Positions 59,308 to 64,000 of a stretch of DNA of 64,000 nt are shown one piece after another (positions within the stretch are counted from its first letter, which is position 1; every line of letters starts with the position of its first letter). The position numbers and the translations under genes were made by a program. Source of the DNA: a bacterium (GTDB lineage: Bacteria; CAIWAD01); assembly GCA_030429345.1 (NCBI GenBank), contig JAUIFJ010000008.1, positions 88,728 through 152,727 on the forward strand. Reading direction: 5' to 3'. The notes beneath the pieces were generated by a model. The model saw only the letters and a program-made list of their open reading frames with translations. It did not search any database and was not told where the DNA came from.

Positions 59308-59933
59308 TCTTCGCTGCTCCGGGTATCGCTGCTGCCGCCCTGCAGTTCCTTGAACTGCTTGATCTGGTCGCGCAGCTCGGCGGCGTGCTCGTAGTTCTCG
59401 GCCTCGACGGCCTTGTTCAATTCCCGCTCCAGGTGGCTGATGCGCTCGTCAATCGAGATCATCTTCGGATAGCCGTCGTGGCCGGCGACGCGCATCACCT
59501 CTTCATTCATATAGATGGGAAGACGCAGTTTGAGCGCCAGGGGAATGGCGTCCGAGGGCCGCGCGTCCAGGGTCAGCAGGTCGCCGTCCGGCTTGAGCAG
59601 GTCGACTTCCGCGTAGAAGGTGTCGTCCCGCAGCTGCGAGATCAGCACCCGGCTGACCACGCCGCCCAGCTTCTCGACCATGTTCTGCATCAGGTCGAAG
59701 GTCATCGGCCTGGGGTACTGGCTGTGGCGCATGTTGAAGGTGATGGTCTGCGCCTCGCCCGGCCCGATGTAGATCGGGAGCCAGCGATCCGCATCCTTCT
59801 GGCGCAGGATCACCATGTAGCTCTTGCTGCTGGGGTTGAAGGTGACTTCGTTGATCTCGACTTCGATCACGGCTGGGACCGCCTTTCCCGGTTTCACATC
59901 AAGGGAGCCGAAAGTACCAAATGAGGGAGGCAT
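59304..59933 (-). CDS. Bifunctional nuclease (BFN/DUF151) with C-terminal UVR motif
   Basis: A 209-residue protein. Residues about 22-160 are the BFN domain (MVILRQKDADRWLPIYIGPGEA, FDLMQNMVEKLGG, LDARPSDAIPLALKLRLPIYM), whose members have RNase and DNase activity. Residues about 168-195 (DERISHLERELNKAVEAENY, then EHAAELRDQIKQFKE) form a UVR helical hairpin as in UvrB/UvrC and McsA. The ATG at 59933 is the only ATG, but homology begins near the GTG at 59870, so the true start may be there. A downstream overlap links it to the kinase-like gene. Confidence 0.85.
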   Translation of the reverse strand: MPPSFGTFGSLDVKPGKAVPAVIEVEINEVTFNPSSKSYMVILRQKDADRWLPIYIGPGEAQTITFNMRHSQYPRPMTFDLMQNMVEKLGGVVSRVLISQLRDDTFYAEVDLLKPDGDLLTLDARPSDAIPLALKLRLPIYMNEEVMRVAGHDGYPKMISIDERISHLERELNKAVEAENYEHAAELRDQIKQFKELQGGSSDTRSSEE

Positions 59934-60478
59934 TGTCAGAGGGGTGGGGGGATGGATGAAGGGTGAAGTTGGGAGAAGGTGCTGGCCGGGTGGGAGGGGG
60001 TTGTCAGGTGCTGGCTGAAGAAAAAATCCTGGTTGCCTGATAGGGTCCTCACTTCATCCTTCATCCTTAATAAAGACGGCCGCCCTCCGAAGAGAACGGC
60101 CGCCACTCCTTCCCTCACCACGAATTCTCCGCCGGGCGGAGTTCGTGATTCGGCTATGTGATTTGGCCCGCACGCGGACCCAGGCAGTCTATGCAACCGG
60201 TGGACGGAGTCCGTCCCGGTCAGAGTTCGTCTGGCTGATCGAAATTCAGGCAAGGGCAAAAGCGAAATAACACTCAGTGACTGCTTTGGCAAGGAAAAAG
60301 AAAGACAAGGGCTCTTTTTAGGATCGTGTCCAGCTTTGCGCTGCGCCAGTTTTGCCTGCCCCGCCATGTTTGACAGTCTTGCTTGTCCAGCTTTGAGAAC
60401 CGGTTTCAATGAACCTGAGAGAAGAAGAGCCCGGCAATGGAAATGCCGGGCCCGGTAGCATTGGAAATAGGTGGGGGG
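59934..60478. other. Intergenic region between the bifunctional nuclease and FlgM-like genes
   Basis: A stretch of 545 bases with no convincing gene. It holds several small stems (CTCCGCCGGGCGGAG near 60128; GGACG/CGTCC near 60203) and two CGGCCG copies near 60080 followed by TCTTTATT on the minus strand, which could end transcripts. No known riboswitch core was recognised. Confidence 0.4.
60422..60451 (-). terminator. Probable terminator after the FlgM-like gene
   Basis: GCCCGGCA (60429-60436) pairs with TGCCGGGC (60444-60451) over a 7-base loop; a modest TCTTCTTC follows on the minus strand. It lies 28 bases after the stop at 60479. Confidence 0.6.
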
Positions 60479-60958
60479 CTAAATGCGGTACAGGTCGATC
60501 AGGCGTTCGGCAACGAAGTCCATGACCTGCTCGCCGGTGTAGAAGCCGGCGTCCAGCTTCTGGTCCACGTCCTGCATCAGGTCGGGACGATAGTTTTCCG
60601 GATTCGGACCGACGGCCTCGCTTCGGGCGGCCTGGCGGGCCAGGTCGATCAGCCCGCTTTCCTCCAGCTTTCCAGCCAGCTCGTCGGAAAAGGCCGGTCC
60701 GTCGTAATGGCCAAGGGCCATTCTTTCCCGGACCTCGGCAAGCTTTTCCTCCCGCAGGTCGGGCAGGGATGCGGCTTCCTGCCGCAGGGTGCTGACCAGC
60801 CTGGCGCGCTGGAGCCCGGATCCGCTAAACTGCACTTTTTCTTCAATCCCTTGTTTATCAAGTCCCTGCGCAGTCTGGCTACGCTGGAAATCGTTCTCGA
60901 TCTGGGCCCGCTGTATGTTGCGGTAGGCATTGAGCTGCCCGCTTTCCCGAATCTGCAT
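60479..60958 (-). CDS. FlgM-like anti-sigma-28 factor with long C-terminal extension
   Basis: A 159-residue protein. Start at 60958 follows GGAGG by 6 bases. The segment SLPDLREEKLAEVRERMALG followed by HYDGPAFSDELAGKLEESG (residues about 82-120) resembles the FlgM core that binds FliA (PdvReekVaelrerIasG-Y pattern), but about 40 further residues (YRPDLMQDVDQKLDAGFYTG) partly repeat the same pattern. FlgM is normally about 90-100 residues. It closes a fliD-fliS transcript, a usual place for late flagellar genes. Assignment is by pattern only. Confidence 0.5.
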   Translation of the reverse strand: MQIRESGQLNAYRNIQRAQIENDFQRSQTAQGLDKQGIEEKVQFSGSGLQRARLVSTLRQEAASLPDLREEKLAEVRERMALGHYDGPAFSDELAGKLEESGLIDLARQAARSEAVGPNPENYRPDLMQDVDQKLDAGFYTGEQVMDFVAERLIDLYRI

Positions 60959-61005
60959 TTCATGCCTCCACGAGTTTCCCCTGCCCATAGCAAGGGTCGG
61001 GCCAA

Positions 61006-61194
61006 TCAGCCGTACAGGTCCAGGCTCAGGCCTTTGCGGCCATGGGCGTCCCGGGATGCCGCGCTGGCCTCTTCCGGGGCGTCCGCCCTGGACTCCGTCG
61101 ATTTGTTCTCCGCCTCGGGCTGCCGCAGCAGGTCCGGCCGGTAGGCCCGGGTCTGCAGATGGCAGCCGACGCTGCTGGGAGCGGCGGCGCTCAC
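61006..61194 (-). CDS. Small coupled protein of the flagellar operon
   Basis: A 62-residue frame starting at a GTG (61194) that overlaps the fliS stop as GTGA, the junction type used throughout this genome. The product is polar, with an Ala/Ser/Glu/Arg-rich middle and the end GRKGLSLDLYG. No family recognised. It may be real because of the coupling and because otherwise a 230-base gap would separate fliS from the FlgM-like gene. Confidence 0.4.
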   Translation of the reverse strand: MSAAAPSSVGCHLQTRAYRPDLLRQPEAENKSTESRADAPEEASAASRDAHGRKGLSLDLYG

Positions 61195-61619
61195 GCCAGG
61201 AATCCGCTACTCTGAGGAACGCTGGCCGGCTCTTCGCCTTCCGCGGCCTGCTGGCGCACGACCTGGGTCCAGGTCTCGCGCAGGTCCCCCAGAATGTTCA
61301 GCACCACATCCAGGTGGGCGGACTGGTTGTTGAAGTTGGCCTCCGTCATGCGGTGCATCATGAAATCGTAGAGGCGGTCCAGGTTGCGGGCAATGTCCTT
61401 GCCGCGTTCCATGTTCAGCGACTTGCGCAGTTCGCCGACGGCGCGGAAGGCCTTGTCCATGTGGCGGCCCTTGGCTTCGTGATCCTGGCAGTCCATGCAG
61501 CGTCCCGCCTCCTGCAGGCTGCTGATCGCCACGTCGTAGACCATCAGCAGCAGTTTGCCGCGGTCCGCGGTCTGCACGCTGGTCTGCCGGTACTGCCGGG
61601 TCCTGGTGTCCTGTTCCAT
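61191..61619 (-). CDS. fliS: Flagellar export chaperone FliS
   Basis: A 142-residue FliS, which binds flagellin before export. Start at 61619 (EQDTRTRQYRQTSVQTADRG) after AGGAAAGGAA; an in-frame start at 61646 is less likely. Family features: YRQTSVQTADRGKLLLMVYD, EAKGRHMDKAFRAVGELRKSL, NLDRLYDFMMHRMTEANFNN and VLNILGDLRETW. It lies 61 bases after fliD, the usual order. Confidence 0.9.
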   Translation of the reverse strand: MEQDTRTRQYRQTSVQTADRGKLLLMVYDVAISSLQEAGRCMDCQDHEAKGRHMDKAFRAVGELRKSLNMERGKDIARNLDRLYDFMMHRMTEANFNNQSAHLDVVLNILGDLRETWTQVVRQQAAEGEEPASVPQSSGFLA

Positions 61620-61680
61620 GCGGTTCCTTTCCTCTGGACGTGACACACGGTCCCGTCTTTCTCCGGAACTGGTTGATGTA

Positions 61681-63342
61681 TTACAGCCCGCCGAGCTGGC
61701 TGCTCAGAAAATTGCCTTGTGACTGATAACTGCTGATCGCCATCTCCATGGCGATGAATTCCCGTTCGTACTTGGCGCGGATCTGCTCCAGGCGGTCTTC
61801 CTGGTCCTCGATGGCGCTCTGCAGGCGCTCGATGGACTCCTCCAGCGCGCCGGTCTGGTACTGCAGCGAGCCTGTATCACTGTTGGTGATGCTCTCCAGC
61901 CGCTTGAGGAAGCTGCCGCTGATGCCCTGCGAGAGGTTGATCGTGGCGTTGACCGTGCCGCCGCCGTCGTCGGGGTCGTTGAAAAGCAGCCGCAGGCCGC
62001 GGAAATCGCTGTCCTCCGGCGCGAGGACGAAGTTGTTGTCGATGACGGCGCTCTCGCCGTTGATTGTCGCCGAGCTGATGCTGCCGTCGACGCCGTAGGT
62101 CACGCTGACCTCGACGCTGCCACCGTCCGTATACTCTTCGCTCTCGAAATACTGGATCACGTTGCTTGTGCTGGAGGTGGTGAAGGCGAAGAGTTCGCCC
62201 ACGTCCTCGAAATTGTCCTCCAGCGCCGCTTCCAGCTTCTCCTCGTCGATGGCGATCATGCCCTTGTCGCCGGTCTTGAGGCCGATCTCGCCCATGCTGC
62301 TGTAGGCGTTGCCGTCCGGAATGCCCGCCAGCGTGCGGTTGGTGAGATTCTGCAGATTGCGCCGCATCTGCTGCATGGCCGCGCTGCCGAAGAGCAGGCC
62401 GCGGGTCTCGGTCTCGGCATTGTAGGCGCCCAGCTCGTCGATCTTCTCCATGATCGCGTTGTAGCTGCCGACAAAGCCGACGATCTTCTGTCTCACGGTC
62501 GCCTCGTCCTGGTTGACCGTGACTTCGACCGGCGTTCCCGCGGTCAGGGTCTTCAGGGTGAAGCTGACGCCTTCCACCACGTTCTCGACCGTGTTGGACT
62601 GGCTTTCGATCCAGTCGGCCGTGGGGTAGCCGTTGACGCGGATACGGGCGTTGACGCCGACGGAACCGTCGGGAAAGGCGGCGCTGTCGAAGCTGCTGCC
62701 GTCTCCCAGGGTCGTCGCGCCGTCGTCGATGGCGATCGCGGTTTCGCTGCCCGTGTCATCGCTGGTCAGGACCAGGTGATACGCCGTCGCGCTGCCGCTG
62801 CCGTCATTGATGATGCTGGCCCGTATACCGGGATTGTTCGCGTCGCGGTTGATCAGGTCCTTCAGTTCGGAAAGAGTGCTTCCGTCCGCCACGTCGATGG
62901 AAACGGTCTCCATCTCCGCGCCGACGCCATAGGTGTATACGAACTGCTGGCTCGATCCGCTGGAGTTGACAGCCGTCGTGTTCAGGTCGGCAAAGCCCGA
63001 GTGGATCAGGTTGCTGGCGGTGGCCAGCTGATCCACCTCGATGGAATAGCTGCCGGTCACGGCGTCCGTGTCCGCGTTGGCAGCGACCACATCGCTGTCG
63101 GAACTGCTTGCCGCCTTGGTCAGGAAGCTGTCCAGGTCCGAGAAGCTGCGCAGCTGTTGCTGCAGCGAGCCGAAGCGATCGGAGAGATCGTTCCAGGCCG
63201 CCACCTGTTCCCGGGTGCTCTCCTGGTTCTGCTCCAGCGTCGTCACGCGCTGGCGCTCGATCTGCATCAGGCTGTCCACCGTGGAACGCCAGTCGATGCC
63301 CGAGCTGACTCCGCTGATCGCGGTGGATGTGGCACTAGACAT
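61681..63342 (-). CDS. fliD: Flagellar hook-associated protein 2, filament cap FliD
   Basis: A 553-residue cap protein. ISGVSSGIDWRSTVDSLMQI is the conserved N-terminus, FliD_N continues to ATASNLIHSGF near residue 110, and FliD_C occupies residues about 270-545 (VRQKIVGFVGSYNAIMEKID; GLLFGSAAMQQMRRNLQNL). The C-terminal coiled coil (LEESIERLQSAIEDQEDRLE) ends with FIAMEMAISSYQSQGNFLSS. Ribosome site GAGGAGATGCTGA. The ordered domains and length are normal. It leads a fliD-fliS unit, possibly under sigma-54. Confidence 0.95.
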   Translation of the reverse strand: MSSATSTAISGVSSGIDWRSTVDSLMQIERQRVTTLEQNQESTREQVAAWNDLSDRFGSLQQQLRSFSDLDSFLTKAASSSDSDVVAANADTDAVTGSYSIEVDQLATASNLIHSGFADLNTTAVNSSGSSQQFVYTYGVGAEMETVSIDVADGSTLSELKDLINRDANNPGIRASIINDGSGSATAYHLVLTSDDTGSETAIAIDDGATTLGDGSSFDSAAFPDGSVGVNARIRVNGYPTADWIESQSNTVENVVEGVSFTLKTLTAGTPVEVTVNQDEATVRQKIVGFVGSYNAIMEKIDELGAYNAETETRGLLFGSAAMQQMRRNLQNLTNRTLAGIPDGNAYSSMGEIGLKTGDKGMIAIDEEKLEAALEDNFEDVGELFAFTTSSTSNVIQYFESEEYTDGGSVEVSVTYGVDGSISSATINGESAVIDNNFVLAPEDSDFRGLRLLFNDPDDGGGTVNATINLSQGISGSFLKRLESITNSDTGSLQYQTGALEESIERLQSAIEDQEDRLEQIRAKYEREFIAMEMAISSYQSQGNFLSSQLGGL

Positions 63343-63495
63343 TCAGCATCTCCTCTTGACCTGCCCCGGGGAAAGCAAGGACCGTGACAGTTGGCCCGGA
63401 CCGGGAAGGGCATTCCCTTCTTAGCTGTTTTTCAATCACTTGGCGCAATGTGCGATGAACGCCTGCGACGATTTTCCAGACCGGATGGGGCAAGC

Positions 63496-63513
63496 CCTGC
63501 AAGCAGGATTCCG
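63496..63513 (-). promoter_or_regulatory. Possible sigma-54 promoter for fliD
   Basis: On the minus strand CGGAATCCTGCTTGCA has GG (63511-63512) exactly 10 bases from GC (63499-63500), with TTGCA matching the -12 element; the -24 element matches only at GG. Position is about 155 bases upstream of fliD. Confidence 0.35.
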
Positions 63514-63539
63514 CCTGCTGGCAATTTCTTCCCGCTCTC

Positions 63540-63719
63540 TCAGGCGATGATGTCAAGGCGGTTTTCGTCTCGAGGAGGATGCGGAACCTCTTTCCGCTCA
63601 TCCTTTTCCTCTGCCGCCTCGTTCTCCCTGACCCTGACTTTCGCTTTAAGGGATGGGCGTCCGCGCTTTCCTTGCCAGCGCTCCGACGGAGCCGGCGCCG
63701 GTGGTTGGATCTGTTCCAT
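63540..63719 (-). CDS. Small hypothetical protein upstream of fliD
   Basis: A 59-residue frame starting MEQIQPPAP and ending RDENRLDIIA, highly charged in the middle (KAKVRVRENEAAEEKDERKE). It lies upstream of fliD, where small flagellar genes such as flaG often sit, but no FlaG pattern is seen. The ribosome site is a run of G only. Could be spurious. Confidence 0.25.
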   Translation of the reverse strand: MEQIQPPAPAPSERWQGKRGRPSLKAKVRVRENEAAEEKDERKEVPHPPRDENRLDIIA

Positions 63720-63881
63720 GGGGCCCCCAGTGTGCCGGACCGGAGTTTCCCCACCGGTCCAGGTCCCGGAATCGGCGGATTCGGGAAAAACTGGAGCGAA
63801 AGCCGCCAGGGAAGTGCGCATGCAAAACGAAACGGGAGAAATCTGCCGGTGAAAGTTGATGGGAACGGGGGAAGGTCAAGA

Positions 63882-64000
63882 GGTGTCAGGGACGGTGCCA
63901 AGGACGGTGCCAGGGACGGTGCCAGGGACGGTGCCAGGGACGGTGCCAAGGACGGTGCCAAGGACCGTGCCAGGCACGGTGCCAGGGACGGTGCCAGGGA
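63882..64000. repeat. Second 12-bp tandem repeat array (runs off the window)
   Basis: From GGTGTCAGGGACGGTGCC onwards, about ten copies of the CGGTGCCAGGGA unit with the same AGGA and GGCA variants as the array at 43249-43680. The array continues past the right edge. Confidence 0.93.

Noticed and set aside
63335-63520. A minus-strand frame running from the right-hand repeat into the fliD start
   Set aside because: It is the repeat translated plus a random tail; no conserved motif and it overlaps the fliD start region.

Overview
The window is a G+C-rich, gene-dense stretch of a Gram-negative, flagellated bacterium. Two proteins (1-690 and 16053-17186) end in the YPNPFNP-type C-terminal domain that marks type IX-like secretion cargo and is common in the FCB superphylum (Bacteroidota, Fibrobacterota, Gemmatimonadota, Latescibacterota and related candidate phyla). 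With lipoproteins, an outer-membrane-barrel-like protein, a complete CheA/B/R/W/X/Y set and flagellar genes, this points to a motile, deep-branching FCB-type lineage. The exact phylum cannot be fixed from this sequence. No phage, insertion sequence or CRISPR array was seen.

Layout. (1) 1-10553, plus: four large exported proteins: a sorting-domain protein, a 1633-residue repeat protein, a fibronectin type III protein and a lipoprotein with a barrel-like C-terminus. (2) 10593-15951, plus: a DtxR-type metalloregulator, then a tightly overlapping four-gene lipid-type operon: OlsB-like N-acyltransferase, PlsC-like acyltransferase, DinB-fold protein, and an alpha/beta hydrolase-DedA-ATP-grasp fusion. 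(3) 16053-17186: secreted beta-propeller. (4) 17170-24971, minus: mannoside utilisation (GH130 phosphorylase, ROK kinase, CBM9-like protein, SSS symporter, GH38 alpha-mannosidase). (5) 24990-28453, minus: free-methionine-sulfoxide-reductase-like GAF protein, OsmC, dCTP deaminase, transketolase. (6) 28659-40190, minus: signalling and chemotaxis (response regulator, HPt, hybrid kinase, PilZ, CheR, CheB, three CheY-like proteins, CheW, two CheX, CheA with two CheW-like modules). Two matching sigma-28-like promoters precede cheA and cheY. (7) 40402-43206, minus: HAD hydrolase and queC-queE-queD. (8) 43249-44538: a 36-unit 12-bp tandem repeat, a decayed sensor-kinase gene and tRNA-Lys(CTT). (9) 44809-49302, plus: giant subtilisin-like secreted protease. 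(10) 49672-53183, minus: split B12-dependent ribonucleotide reductase behind two NrdR boxes spaced 32 bp. (11) 53414-58089, minus: phosphohexomutase - EutN/CcmL shell protein - DeoC with an N-terminal encapsulation-type helix - DeoA - lipoprotein, every junction overlapping. (12) 58164-63719, minus: DUF1844, kinase-like protein, bifunctional nuclease, FlgM-like protein, FliS, FliD. (13) 63882-64000: the same 12-bp repeat again, running off the end.

The best candidates for a little-described system are the DeoA/DeoC/EutN/phosphomutase operon, which reads as a compact deoxyribonucleoside pathway whose acetaldehyde-forming step is targeted to a microcompartment, and the acyltransferase/DinB/hydrolase-DedA-ATP-grasp operon, which looks like an uncharacterised amino-lipid pathway. 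At the DNA level, GTATAC and GTNTCAC words are conspicuously frequent across the window.
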